A stretch of DNA of 64,000 nt, taken from positions 124,001 to 188,000 of the forward strand of contig JAIXTM010000005.1 of the NCBI GenBank assembly GCA_027483945.1. The letters are read 5' to 3'. This DNA is from Hyphomicrobiales bacterium. GTDB taxonomy: Bacteria > Pseudomonadota > Alphaproteobacteria > Rhizobiales > Beijerinckiaceae. Shown piece after piece: positions 35,299 through 44,206 of the stretch (position 1 is the stretch's first letter; every line of letters begins with the position of its first letter). The position numbers and the translations under genes are program-made. A model generated the notes under the pieces. It saw only the letters and a program-made list of their open reading frames with translations, was not told where the DNA came from and made no database searches.

Positions 35299-36627
35299 TC
35301 AGCCGCCGGACGGCTCGGCCCTGAGCCGCGCCCCGGCGCGCAGGAAGCGCATCGGATCGACCGCCTCGTCATCGATGCGCGTCTCGTAATGGAGATGCGG
35401 CCCGGTGGCGCGTCCGGTCGAGCCGACGCGGCCGAGCATGGCTCCGCGCTGCACCTGCTGGCCCTGGGACACCGCGATCGAGGACAGGTGCCCGTAGCGG
35501 GTCGTCAGCCCGTTGCCGTGGTCGATCTCCACCATGCGCCCATACCCGCCGGACCATTCCGCCGCGACCACCGTTCCGGCCGCAGTCGCGTGGACGGGCG
35601 TGCCGGTCTCGCCCCGGAAATCGATACCGGAATGGAGCGCCGGCGACCGGGTGAAGGGGTCGAGGCGATAACCGAAGCTGGATGTCAGGTCGATCTCGCC
35701 CTGGACCGGCTGGCCGAGCGGCAGGCCGGCCACCGCCTTGCGATAGCGCTGGGCCTCGAGGATCAAGCTGCGCGCGCCCGAAAGGATTCCTTCGAAAGGC
35801 CCCGTTCCGGCGCCGGCCGGGATGAAAGGTCCGCCGACCGCGCCAGTGGTTTCATGCGCCGGCAGCAGCTGGCCCGGCTTCAGGCCCGTATCGGCCAGCA
35901 CCGTTTTCAGCCGTGACAGTTCGGTGCGGGCACGACCCGCCACGGTCTCAACGGCGGCGACCTGCGCGGTCTCGACATGCTGCAGCGCGCGCTCCACGTC
36001 CTCCAGCGCGCGGCGGGCGGCCGGCTGGGGCAGGGGGCTCGGAGCCGCGGCGAAGAGCGAGGGCATCGGGTCGGTGAACAGGGACGCGCCCTGCGGCACG
36101 CGGCTCAGCCCGCGCAGGGGCGGGGGCGCCTCGGCGGCGGGACGCGGCTTCTCCGGCGCCGGCGGTGCCGCGACGACCGGCTTTTCCGGCACGGTCCGCG
36201 CGCTCTGCGTCTGCTCCCGTGCGGCGTCCGGGGCCGCGTGGCGGACGAGGTCGTCTACCAGCGCCTGGCGGCTTTCGATCTGCGCCTGGCGGCCCATGAT
36301 CTGATCGAGCCGCTCGTCCACGCTGTCCTGGTTGATGAGCTGACGGCTGGCAATGCGGTCGATCTGCGCGCGCATGCCAGCGAGCCGGGATTCGTAGGTG
36401 ACCTGCATCGCCGATTCGCGGGCCAGGGCGCGGGCGGCGATCTCGTCGCGGTTGAGGATGAACCAGGTGGCTCCGCCAGCCCAGACAAGCACTGCCAGGA
36501 AGGCGAGGACGCAGAGCCCTGCCGCGATCGGTCGCAGCGTGATCCCGCCTGGCGATCCGTCCAGCCTCTGACGATGTCCGAACGTGAGTTTGGCGGTCAC
36601 GGGTGCCTGGCCTCCGACACCAGGCAT
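35299..36627 (-). CDS. Membrane-anchored M23-family murein endopeptidase
   Basis: A 442-aa inner-membrane-anchored LytM/M23 metallopeptidase. TM helix at about 31-57 (PIAAGLCVLAFLAVLVWAGGATWFIL), then a periplasmic helical/coiled-coil region (60-130, RIASRQLINQDSVDERLDQI), a Pro/Ala-rich linker and the M23 domain from about 315: SSFGYRLDPF, ALHSGIDFRG (Zn-binding His and Asp), TRYGHLSS, and GPHLHYETR (HxH). All active-site residues are retained, so an active DD- or LD-endopeptidase is expected. Convergent with prfB; the promoter would lie between it and the bcp terminator. Confidence 0.9.
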   Translation of the reverse strand: MPGVGGQAPVTAKLTFGHRQRLDGSPGGITLRPIAAGLCVLAFLAVLVWAGGATWFILNRDEIAARALARESAMQVTYESRLAGMRAQIDRIASRQLINQDSVDERLDQIMGRQAQIESRQALVDDLVRHAAPDAAREQTQSARTVPEKPVVAAPPAPEKPRPAAEAPPPLRGLSRVPQGASLFTDPMPSLFAAAPSPLPQPAARRALEDVERALQHVETAQVAAVETVAGRARTELSRLKTVLADTGLKPGQLLPAHETTGAVGGPFIPAGAGTGPFEGILSGARSLILEAQRYRKAVAGLPLGQPVQGEIDLTSSFGYRLDPFTRSPALHSGIDFRGETGTPVHATAAGTVVAAEWSGGYGRMVEIDHGNGLTTRYGHLSSIAVSQGQQVQRGAMLGRVGSTGRATGPHLHYETRIDDEAVDPMRFLRAGARLRAEPSGG

Positions 36628-36657
36628 TCAACCATCGTTAGGGTTAACCAAACGCAA

Positions 36658-36682
36658 AACCGGGCGGTCCCGCCGCCCGGTT
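36658..36682 (-). terminator. Terminator after bcp
   Basis: AACCGGGCGG (36658-36667), loop TCCCG, CCGCCCGGTT (36673-36682): 10-bp stem. On the minus strand it continues TTGCGTTT. Placed 28 bases past the bcp stop. Confidence 0.75.
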
Positions 36683-36709
36683 CGCATGAACAGCCGGAAC
36701 GGATGCGGT

Positions 36710-37174
36710 TCAGAGAGCCTGCGCCGCGGCAAGGACCTCTTCGGCATGGCCCGGCACCTTCACCTTGCGCCAGACCTGCGCGACCTTGCCGTCGGGCCCG
36801 ATCAGGAAGGTCGTGCGCTCCACGCCCATATATTTGCGGCCATACATGCTCTTCTCCGCCCAGACGCCGTAAGCACCCAGCATCGAGGTCGATTCGTCGG
36901 CGGCGAGGGCGATGTCGAGACCGTGCTTGGCCTTGAACTTGTCGTGGCTCTTGGCGCTGTCGGGCGAGACGCCGACGATCTCGGTTCCGGCGGCCGCGAA
37001 GGCGCCCTTGAGGCGGTTGAAGTCGATCGCCTCCTGCGTGCAGCCGCTCGTGTCGTCCTTGGGGTAGAAATAGAGGACGAGCTTCCGGCCGGCGAAGTCC
37101 GACAGGCCGATCTCGCGGCCCGCGTCGCCCGGCAGCCGGAAGTCCGGCGCCTTTGCCCCGATGTCGAGTGTCAT
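36710..37174 (-). CDS. bcp: Thioredoxin-dependent thiol peroxidase (BCP/PrxQ family)
   Basis: Reduces hydroperoxides with a thiol donor; cytoplasmic, 154 aa. LPGDAGREIGLSDFAGRKLVLYFYPKDDTSGCT shows the peroxiredoxin core; the peroxidatic residue is Cys45 in DTSGCTQEAIDF. The resolving Cys that E. coli BCP has five residues later (position 50) is Ile here, and no other Cys is visible in the protein, so this is a 1-Cys form that must be recycled by an external thiol. PSKS-type GVSPDSAKSHDKF and MGVERTTFLIGPDGKVAQVW complete the family pattern. AAAGGAAGG precedes the start; single gene with its own terminator. Confidence 0.95.
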   Translation of the reverse strand: MTLDIGAKAPDFRLPGDAGREIGLSDFAGRKLVLYFYPKDDTSGCTQEAIDFNRLKGAFAAAGTEIVGVSPDSAKSHDKFKAKHGLDIALAADESTSMLGAYGVWAEKSMYGRKYMGVERTTFLIGPDGKVAQVWRKVKVPGHAEEVLAAAQAL

Positions 37175-37406
37175 TTACGCCTTCCTTTCGTCTCAATGCG
37201 CGGCTTTTGGGTTTACGTCGCGTCCGGCACAATGGATCGCGCGGCCCCGGCTGGCTTAACCTGCCGGTGTCCGCGAATCGAGGCCCGGCCGCGCGCCGAT
37301 CACCGTTGGAAGGTCCGTTCCGATCGACACGTCCGCATCCTCGGGCATCCGCTTCCTGCGGAATGCCGTCCGGCTGCGCGCCAAGGGCGGGCGCAGGCGC
37401 GGACGG

Positions 37407-40400
37407 TTGCGCCTGGCGGTCTATGCGGCGGCGGTGCTGCTGGTCCTCGCCATCGCCGCCGGTGCCGGCACGGTCTTCAACCTGGCGCGCGCGCCGCTGA
37501 CCTTCGCCGGCTTGCCGGATCGGGTGGCCGAGGCGCTCAAGGCGCAGATCGGCCCCGACTGGGGCGTGACCGTGGAGGCGGCGAGCATCACCTGGCGCGG
37601 GATGGGGCCGGGGCTGGACGTGTCGGGCATCGCCATACGCAATCCGGCGGGCCAGACCGTCCTGCGCGCCCCGCGCGGCACGCTGGACGTGGACGCGCTG
37701 CATCTCGCGGTCGGCCAGTTCCGGCCGACGGCCATCGCGCTGGGCGGGCTGGACCTGCGGCTCTTCGTCGATTCGGCCGGCGCGCTGCGGACGGAGCTGG
37801 AGGCGGGAGCCGCGCCGTCAGCCGCCGCGGCGGGGCCGGGCGCCGACAACGCCGCCGGGTCGCTGCTGGCGCTGATCGCCGGCACGGACGGCCTCTTCGG
37901 CGAACTTGGCCGCGCCGAGCTCCTGGACGCGCGGCTGATCCTCATCGATCAGCGGCGGCAGGAGCGGGTGGCTTTCCGCAACGTGCGGATCAGCCTCGAC
38001 CGGCTGGCAACCCGGTACCGGCGCATCACCATGGCGGCCGAAGGGGCCGGCGGGCCGTGGGTCGTCACGGCCGATGTCGCCGGGCGCCGCGATACCGAGC
38101 GCGACGTCGCATTGTCCTTCCAGGACGTCTCGATCGCCGATCTGTGGCTCATGGCCGGGCAGGCGGTCGGGCCCGTCGACAGGGCCAGCGCCATCTCGGG
38201 CCAGGGGACGGCAAGGATGCTGGCCGACGGCTCGCTCGGCGAACTCAAGCTCAGCGTCGGTGCCCGGGAAGGGCGCATCCGGCTGATGGACAGCGGCATC
38301 GGCGAGGTCCTGCTGGAGGATCTTGCGGTCGATATCGCGCGCGGGGAGAACGGCGATTATACCGTCCGCAGCGTGCGGCTCACCGGCGGCGGGACCGACC
38401 TGACGCTGGCCGGGACCGCGTCCCGGCGCGCCGAGGGCGGCTGGGCCGTGGGCCTGTCCGCGCCGTCCGGCGTTCTCTCGGGCCTGACAGCGCAGGACAA
38501 GCCGGCGCAGCTCGGCCAGGTCGACGTCAAGGCCGTCTTCGCGCCGGCACCGCAGGCCTCGACCTTCGATGCCAGCATGGTGGTCGATGGCGGGCGGGTC
38601 TCGGCCCGTGTCCGGGCGACTCCCCAGGGCGATGGGACGACCCTCTCCGTGGAAGCCGATGGCGCCGGGGTCGGCGCCCGATCGGCGCTGCGGGTCTGGC
38701 CGGTCTTCGCCGCGACGAATGTGCGCCGGTACCTGCGCGACCACCTGCTTGCCGGGATGGTCGAGTCCGTCGCCGTGCGCGTGAACCTGACGCCCGACAT
38801 GCTGGCCCATGTGGGGGACGACACGCCTTGGCCGCCGGAAGCGGTCGACGTGCGGTTCAAGGTGGCCGCCGCGCGCTATCGGCCGAGCACGGGCCTGCCC
38901 GTCATCGCCGACGCGCAGGTGGACGGGGCCGTCACCGCGCGCAGCACGATCGTCAGGGTGCCCGCGGCGCGGATAGACCTGTCCGCGGGACGTACCATGC
39001 GCCTGACCGATGGCATCTTCACCGTGCCGGAGACCAGCCGGACCGACCCGCCGGCCTCCATCGCCATGCGCCTCAACGGCCGGGCCGACGCGCTGATGGC
39101 GCTCCTCGCCGCCGAGGACGTGCGCAAATCCGCGTCGATCTCGCTGGACCCGGCCACCGTATCCGGCGACGCGGATCTTCGGGTCGGCATCGATCTGGCG
39201 CTTTCGGCGTCCGTCGATCCGGCCTCGGTCGCCGTGACGGCGCAGGGGGCGCTGACCAATCTCAATGTCGACCGCGCCTTCGGCCCGGAAAAGCTTGAGG
39301 CCGCCAACCTGCAGATCGGCGTCAACCGGCAGTCCGTCCAACTGCGCGGCGACGGACGGATGTTCGGCCTTCCGGTGGGCATCGAGGTCAAGCCGTCCAC
39401 GACCGCTGGTGGGACGGGCGAGGCCATCCTCACGATGAACCTCGACGAGGCGGCGCGGCGCCGGCGCGGCATCAATCTCGGCCGCAAGCTCACCGGCATC
39501 GTGGGCGTGCGCGCAACGGCGCCGCTCGCCGGCGAGCAGGCCAAGCCCCGCGTGGAGGTGGACCTGACGCGGGCCGCGATCGACGAGCTGGTGCCGGGCT
39601 GGAACAAGCCCGCCGGCCGCCCCGGCCGCGTGACCTTCGCCGTCGGCAACAAGCCGGGCGCCCTGATGCTGGAGGACGTGCAGATCGAGGGCCCTTCGCT
39701 GACGGCCAGGGGCAGCGCCGAGCTGAAGCCGGACCTTGCCCTCGTCTCGGCTGAGTTCGAGGGCGTGAAGCTGTCGCCGGGCGATGCGGTGAACGTCGCG
39801 CTGAGCCGGATCGGCCCGGTGACGAAGGTCATCGTGTCCGGCGCGGTCATGGATGCCCGCCCGTTCCTCAAAGCCTTGCAGGCCGCCCCTGCCACGCCCG
39901 CGCCGCGCGGCCGTCAGGCCGAGGACGGCGATGCCGGCGATGTCGATCTGGAACTGTCGCTGCCGATCCTCGCCGGATTCAACGACGAGGCGATCACCCA
40001 GGCGCGGCTGAAGCTGAGCAAGCGCAGCGGCGAGATGCGGGAGCTGCGGCTCGACGGGCGGATCGGCCCCTCGGATATCGGCGTGCAGCTCGTCCGCGAT
40101 GCGCAGAGCGTACCCTATTACGTCGTCCAGACGCAGGACGGCGGCGGGCTGATGCGATTCGTCGACCTCTACCGCCGCATGGTCGGCGGCGACCTCGTGC
40201 TGCGCCTCACGGCCGCCGGAAACGTCCAGCACGGCGACCTGACGATCCGAGAATTCGGACTGCGCGACGAGCCGGCTCTGCGGCGCATCATTTCCGAGCA
40301 GCCGCTGGGCGGCAGCGACGACCGGGCCTCGGCGCCGCAGCCGGTGCGCGGCGCGGCGTCGACCGTGGCCTTCACCAAGCTGCGCGGCGACTTCACGCGC

Positions 40401-40769
40401 TCCGCGGGACGGGTCGACATCCGCGATGCGGTCATGTGGGGCCCGCAGGTTGGCCTCAACATCGAGGGCGGCATCGACTATGCCCGCGACCGGGTGGAGC
40501 TGAACGGAACGTTCGTTCCCGCCTACGGCCTCAACAATGCGTTCGCGCAGGTGCCGCTGTTCGGGCCGCTTCTCGGCGGCAGTTCGACGGAAGGCCTGTT
40601 CGCGGTGAATTTCCGCGTCTCGGGCACGGCGAGCGCACCGACGCTGACGATCAACCCTTTGTCCTTCGTGACGCCGGGCATCTTCCGCAAGTTCTTCGAC
40701 GCGTTCCGCTCGGACCCGAGCACGGCCGGGCGCGCCACGGGCGCCGTGCCCGCCCCGCCCAGCCGCTAG
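37407..40769 (+). CDS. Giant AsmA-like/YhdP-family (DUF3971) membrane-anchored protein
   Basis: A 1120-aa (or slightly longer) protein of the AsmA-like/YhdP superfamily, whose members are proposed bridges for phospholipid transport between inner and outer membrane. One N-terminal helix (LRLAVYAAAVLLVLAIAAGAGTVF) anchors a long beta-strand-rich periplasmic part (a repeating beta-taco fold), with a conserved C-terminal block PLFGPLLGGSSTEGLFAVNF and SFVTPGIFRKFFDAFRSDPS. The start is uncertain: the first TTG (37407) falls inside a basic stretch RRRGRLRL, and the open frame continues upstream to 37258 with no ATG or GTG, only a CTG at 37356. Family members often begin with this Arg-rich stretch. 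It is convergent with tyrS (4-base gap). Confidence 0.85.
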   Translation: MRLAVYAAAVLLVLAIAAGAGTVFNLARAPLTFAGLPDRVAEALKAQIGPDWGVTVEAASITWRGMGPGLDVSGIAIRNPAGQTVLRAPRGTLDVDALHLAVGQFRPTAIALGGLDLRLFVDSAGALRTELEAGAAPSAAAAGPGADNAAGSLLALIAGTDGLFGELGRAELLDARLILIDQRRQERVAFRNVRISLDRLATRYRRITMAAEGAGGPWVVTADVAGRRDTERDVALSFQDVSIADLWLMAGQAVGPVDRASAISGQGTARMLADGSLGELKLSVGAREGRIRLMDSGIGEVLLEDLAVDIARGENGDYTVRSVRLTGGGTDLTLAGTASRRAEGGWAVGLSAPSGVLSGLTAQDKPAQLGQVDVKAVFAPAPQASTFDASMVVDGGRVSARVRATPQGDGTTLSVEADGAGVGARSALRVWPVFAATNVRRYLRDHLLAGMVESVAVRVNLTPDMLAHVGDDTPWPPEAVDVRFKVAAARYRPSTGLPVIADAQVDGAVTARSTIVRVPAARIDLSAGRTMRLTDGIFTVPETSRTDPPASIAMRLNGRADALMALLAAEDVRKSASISLDPATVSGDADLRVGIDLALSASVDPASVAVTAQGALTNLNVDRAFGPEKLEAANLQIGVNRQSVQLRGDGRMFGLPVGIEVKPSTTAGGTGEAILTMNLDEAARRRRGINLGRKLTGIVGVRATAPLAGEQAKPRVEVDLTRAAIDELVPGWNKPAGRPGRVTFAVGNKPGALMLEDVQIEGPSLTARGSAELKPDLALVSAEFEGVKLSPGDAVNVALSRIGPVTKVIVSGAVMDARPFLKALQAAPATPAPRGRQAEDGDAGDVDLELSLPILAGFNDEAITQARLKLSKRSGEMRELRLDGRIGPSDIGVQLVRDAQSVPYYVVQTQDGGGLMRFVDLYRRMVGGDLVLRLTAAGNVQHGDLTIREFGLRDEPALRRIISEQPLGGSDDRASAPQPVRGAASTVAFTKLRGDFTRSAGRVDIRDAVMWGPQVGLNIEGGIDYARDRVELNGTFVPAYGLNNAFAQVPLFGPLLGGSSTEGLFAVNFRVSGTASAPTLTINPLSFVTPGIFRKFFDAFRSDPSTAGRATGAVPAPPSR

Positions 40770-40773
40770 CCGT

Positions 40774-42048
40774 TCAGGCGATGCGCAGGAGCACGTGCTT
40801 CTTGCGCCCGAAAGACAGCTTGATGACGCCTTCCGCGGTGAGGTCGTCGAGTGTCAGGACGGCCCGCTCGTCGGTGACGGTCGCGTCGTTGACCTTCAGG
40901 CCGCCGCCCTTGACCTGACGGCGGGCCTCGCTGGTCGAGCCAACGAGGCCCGCATGGTCGGGCCCGAAGGCCGAGAGCACGCCCAGGCCCGCTTCCAGCA
41001 CCGCCAGGGGCACCGCGACGCTCGGCAGGCTCTCCGCCAGCGCGCCTTCCTCGAAGGTCTTGCGGGCCGTCTCGGCCGCTTCGTCTGCGGCCGCGCGGCC
41101 GTGGAGCAGGGCGGTCGCCTCGTTGGCGAGCACCTTCTTGGCCTCGTTGATCTCGGCGCCGCCCAGCGCGGCGAGCCGCGCGATCTCCGCCATCGGCAGG
41201 ACCGTGAACAGTTTCAGGAAGCGCGCGACGTCGCCGTCCTCGGTGTTGCGCCAGAACTGCCAGTACTCGTAGGGGCTCTTCATGTCGGCATTGAGCCAGA
41301 CCGCGCCGGAGGCGGTCTTGCCCATCTTGGCGCCGGACGCCGTCGTGATGAGCGGACAGGTCAGCGCGTAGAGCTGCTTGGTGCCCATCCGGCGTCCCAG
41401 GTCGATTCCGTTGACGATGTTGCCCCACTGGTCCGAACCGCCCATCTGGAGCGTGCAGCCATAGCGCTTGTTCAGCTCCACGAAGTCGTAGGCCTGGAGG
41501 ATCATATAATTGAACTCCAGGAACGACAGCTCGTGCTCGCGCTCCAGCCGCGTCTTCACCGAGTCGAAGGACAGCATGCGGTTGACCGAGAAGTGCCGGC
41601 CGACGTCCCGCAGAAAATCGATGTAGTTGAGCGGTGCCAGCCATTCGGCGTTGTCCACCATGATCGCGTCGCGCCCGGCCTCTCCAAAACGGATGAAGCG
41701 CGAAAACACCGTCTTCAGGCTGTCCTTGTTGGCGGCGATCTGGTCCAGCGTCAGGATCTTGCGGCTCTCGTCCTTGCCGGATGGATCGCCGACGCGGGTT
41801 GTGCCGCCGCCCATGAGCGCGATCGGCTTCTGGCCGGTCTGCTGCAGCCAGTGCAGCATCATGATCGAGAGAAGATGGCCGACATGGAGCGAAGGGCCCG
41901 TGCAGTCGTAGCCCACATAGGCCACGACCTCGCCGGCGGCCGCCTTCGCATCGAGGCCCGCAAGGTCCGAGCACTGGTGGATGAAGCCACGCTCGGTGAG
42001 GACGCGCAGGAAATCGGAGCGCGGCAGGTCGGACGGGGAGACGTTCAC
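40774..42048 (-). CDS. tyrS: Tyrosyl-tRNA synthetase
   Basis: Charges tRNA-Tyr. The GTG at 42048 ([17 protein letters not shown]) was chosen since GGAG lies eight bases upstream; a longer ATG at 42078 adds ten residues. 424 aa. HIGH-like motif is HVGHLLS (in PSLHVGHLL), and [16 protein letters not shown] is the tyrosine/anticodon-bulge region. The KMSKS loop reads KMGKT, a common alphaproteobacterial variant. C-terminal S4-like domain ([17 protein letters not shown]) follows. Divergent from anmK. Enzyme complete; essential gene. Confidence 0.96.
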   Translation of the reverse strand: MNVSPSDLPRSDFLRVLTERGFIHQCSDLAGLDAKAAAGEVVAYVGYDCTGPSLHVGHLLSIMMLHWLQQTGQKPIALMGGGTTRVGDPSGKDESRKILTLDQIAANKDSLKTVFSRFIRFGEAGRDAIMVDNAEWLAPLNYIDFLRDVGRHFSVNRMLSFDSVKTRLEREHELSFLEFNYMILQAYDFVELNKRYGCTLQMGGSDQWGNIVNGIDLGRRMGTKQLYALTCPLITTASGAKMGKTASGAVWLNADMKSPYEYWQFWRNTEDGDVARFLKLFTVLPMAEIARLAALGGAEINEAKKVLANEATALLHGRAAADEAAETARKTFEEGALAESLPSVAVPLAVLEAGLGVLSAFGPDHAGLVGSTSEARRQVKGGGLKVNDATVTDERAVLTLDDLTAEGVIKLSFGRKKHVLLRIA

Positions 42049-42200
42049 GGGGCAAGCTCCAGGCGCAAGGGCGGACACCGACCAGCCCTGCGGCGACAGC
42101 CGGGCCGGATCGTGTTACCTCCTTGGAAACGGTCGCGTGCATAGCATCAGCGTCGCCGAAAGACACGGGGTGAATCGGCGGCGAGAGTGAAGGGGCTGAC

Positions 42201-43313
42201 GTGGAGACGATGCGGGCCATCGGGCTGATGTCCGGAACGTCCATGGATGGGGTCGACGTCGCGCTGATTGAGACCGACGGCGAGACGATCTCGTATTTCG
42301 GGCCGACCGCCTGCCGGACCTATACGAAGTCCGAGCGCGCGCTGCTGCGCCGCGCCCTGGCGGATGCGGTGGCCTTGGACGACCGGGCTGCGCGGCCGGG
42401 CGATCTTGCCGAGGCCGAGCGCCTCGTGACGGAAGCTCATGCCGATGCCGTCGAGCTTTTCCTCGCCGACAACGCCATCGACCGCCGTACGATCGACGTC
42501 GTCGGCTTTCACGGCCAGACCGTGCTGCACCGGCCCGAGCGCAAGCTTACCGTCCAGATCGGCGACGGCCCGGCTTTGGCGCGTCGGCTTGGCCTGCCCC
42601 TTGTCCATGATTTCCGCGCCGCGGACGTTGCCGCCGCCGGGCAGGGGGCGCCGCTCGTTCCGGTCTTCCACCGGGCGCTTGTCCGTTCGCGCCCCGGCCT
42701 GCCGCGGCCTGCGGCCGTGGTGAATATCGGCGGCGTCGCCAACGTCACCTGGCTCGACGGCGATGCGGAACCCATCGCCTGCGATACCGGGCCCGGCAAT
42801 GCGCTGCTGGACGACTTCATGATGGAGCGGGCAGGGTTGCCTTGCGACCACGATGGCGCGCACGCCGCCCGCGGGCGCGTGGACGAGACGGCGCTCGCGG
42901 CCCTCATGGCCCATGCCTATTTCCCGCTGAAACCCCCGAAATCGCTGGACCGCAACGCCTTCGGACGGCCGGATCTCGATCATCTGTCGGTCGAGGACGG
43001 GGCGGCGACGCTCACCGCCTTCACCGCGCGGACCATTGCCGGCATCGCATCCCACCTGCCGGTGAAGCCGGGATGCTGGATCGTCTGCGGCGGCGGGGCG
43101 CGCAATCCCTCGATTCTGAAGGCTCTGGGCGAAGCGACCGGCGCGGAGATCGTGACGGCCGACGCGCTCGGCTGGAGCGCCGAATCGATCGAGGCGCAGG
43201 CCTTCGCCTTCCTCGCGGTGCGCAGCCTTCAGGGTCTGCCGCTGACCTTCCCCGGAACGACCGGCGTGCCCGTCGGCATGACCGGCGGCGTCAGGATCGC
43301 GCCCGGCGCCTGA
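42201..43313 (+). CDS. anmK: Anhydro-N-acetylmuramic acid kinase
   Basis: Phosphorylates and hydrolyses 1,6-anhydro-MurNAc, released by lytic transglycosylases, to MurNAc-6-phosphate in murein recycling. 370 aa: MRAIGLMSGTSMDGVDVALI (phosphate loop), VVGFHGQTVLHRPE, GDGPALARRLGLPLVHDFRAADV, GQGAPLVPVFH, NIGGVANVTWL, DTGPGNALLDDFM and WIVCGGGARNP, all diagnostic. The GTG at 42201 is preceded by AGGGG; an ATG lies three codons later. Divergent from tyrS with a 152-base spacer. Its substrate is produced by lytic transglycosylase such as the one at 2.1-3.3 kb. Confidence 0.97.
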   Translation: METMRAIGLMSGTSMDGVDVALIETDGETISYFGPTACRTYTKSERALLRRALADAVALDDRAARPGDLAEAERLVTEAHADAVELFLADNAIDRRTIDVVGFHGQTVLHRPERKLTVQIGDGPALARRLGLPLVHDFRAADVAAAGQGAPLVPVFHRALVRSRPGLPRPAAVVNIGGVANVTWLDGDAEPIACDTGPGNALLDDFMMERAGLPCDHDGAHAARGRVDETALAALMAHAYFPLKPPKSLDRNAFGRPDLDHLSVEDGAATLTAFTARTIAGIASHLPVKPGCWIVCGGGARNPSILKALGEATGAEIVTADALGWSAESIEAQAFAFLAVRSLQGLPLTFPGTTGVPVGMTGGVRIAPGA

Positions 43314-43343
43314 GGCGGGACGCTGACACCGGCTTGCGGTTTC

Positions 43344-44012
43344 TCAGCCGGCGGCCTTGGCGTCGCCGGTCTTGGGCCCGACCCGCTTGTCCAAATAGGC
43401 GTCGACAGTGGTGATCAGCTCCTCGACCTTCCCGTCGAAGAAGTGGTTGGCGCCGTCCACCACCTGGTGCTCGATCTGGATGCCCTTCTGGGTCTTCACC
43501 TTTTCGATCACGCTCATCACCTCCTTGACCGGGGCGACCCGGTCCTCCGAGCCGTGAACGAACAGGCCTGAGGAGGGACAGGGCGCGAGGAAGGTGAAGT
43601 CGAAGCGGTTGGCCGGGGCGGCAATGGAGATGAATCCCTCGACCTCCGGGCGGCGCATGAGGAGCTGCATGCCGATCCAGGCGCCGAAGGACATGCCGGC
43701 GATCCAGCAGGTCTTGGCTTCCGGGTTGATCGACTGCACCCAGTCGAGCGCCGAGGCGGCGTCGGACAATTCGCCCTGGCCGTGGTCGAACGCGCCCTGG
43801 CTGCGGCCGACCCCGCGGAAATTGAAGCGCAGGACGGAGAAGCCGCGGTTCGCGAACGTGTAATAGAGGTTGTAGACGATCTGATTGTTCATCGTGCCCC
43901 CGAACTGGGGGTGCGGATGAAGGATGATGGCGATGGGTGCGCCCTTGGTCTTGGAGGGGTGATAGCGGCCTTCGATCCGGCCGGCCGGACCGTTGAAGAT
44001 CACCTCAGGCAT
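43344..44012 (-). CDS. Alpha/beta hydrolase (suf-linked)
   Basis: A 222-aa alpha/beta hydrolase of the short dienelactone-hydrolase-like type. ATG at 44012 was chosen: AAGGAGC lies just upstream. HPHPQFGGTMNN and RFNFRGVGRSQG set the oxyanion region, IAGMSFGAWIGMQL holds the nucleophile Ser (G-x-S-x-G), and VHGSEDRVAP (Asp) and GANHFF (His) complete a catalytic triad. Substrate unknown. It is divergent from the suf operon and within the Irr-like operator region, so may be co-regulated. The same neighbour arrangement is, as I recall, frequent in Hyphomicrobiales. Confidence 0.88.
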   Translation of the reverse strand: MPEVIFNGPAGRIEGRYHPSKTKGAPIAIILHPHPQFGGTMNNQIVYNLYYTFANRGFSVLRFNFRGVGRSQGAFDHGQGELSDAASALDWVQSINPEAKTCWIAGMSFGAWIGMQLLMRRPEVEGFISIAAPANRFDFTFLAPCPSSGLFVHGSEDRVAPVKEVMSVIEKVKTQKGIQIEHQVVDGANHFFDGKVEELITTVDAYLDKRVGPKTGDAKAAG

Positions 44013-44090
44013 CGTTGCTCCTTGAACCGGGCGTTCCGCCGCATCGCTGTCCGCCTTGACGGAGGGCATCGATCGGCCGTAAATCGACCC

Positions 44091-44105
44091 TTAGAATAAT
44101 TCTAA
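44091..44105 (+). promoter_or_regulatory. Irr-box (ICE-type) palindrome upstream of the suf operon
   Basis: TTAGAATAATTCTAA is a perfect palindrome (7-base arms around one A), matching the iron-response ICE motif TTAGAA-N3-TTCTAA recognised by Irr in alphaproteobacteria. It includes TAGAAT (44092-44097), a good -10 hexamer, so Irr binding would contact the promoter of the cysteine desulfurase gene that follows. It lies 79 bases before the divergent hydrolase start and just over 100 bases before the chosen desulfurase start at 44207. Confidence 0.75.
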
Positions 44106-44206
44106 CGCCAACTTCCGGTTGTATGACGCTGTGGCGATTGCAGCGGCGGCCGGGGTTTATCGCGGTTGGTCGTGGGAATGCAAGGTTTTCGCGTCCCGCA
44201 CCGTTA

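Noticed and set aside
36630-36655. TTAACC half-sites upstream of the M23 gene as a CtrA box
   Set aside because: The spacing does not give TTAA-N7-TTAA; a half-site is common by chance.
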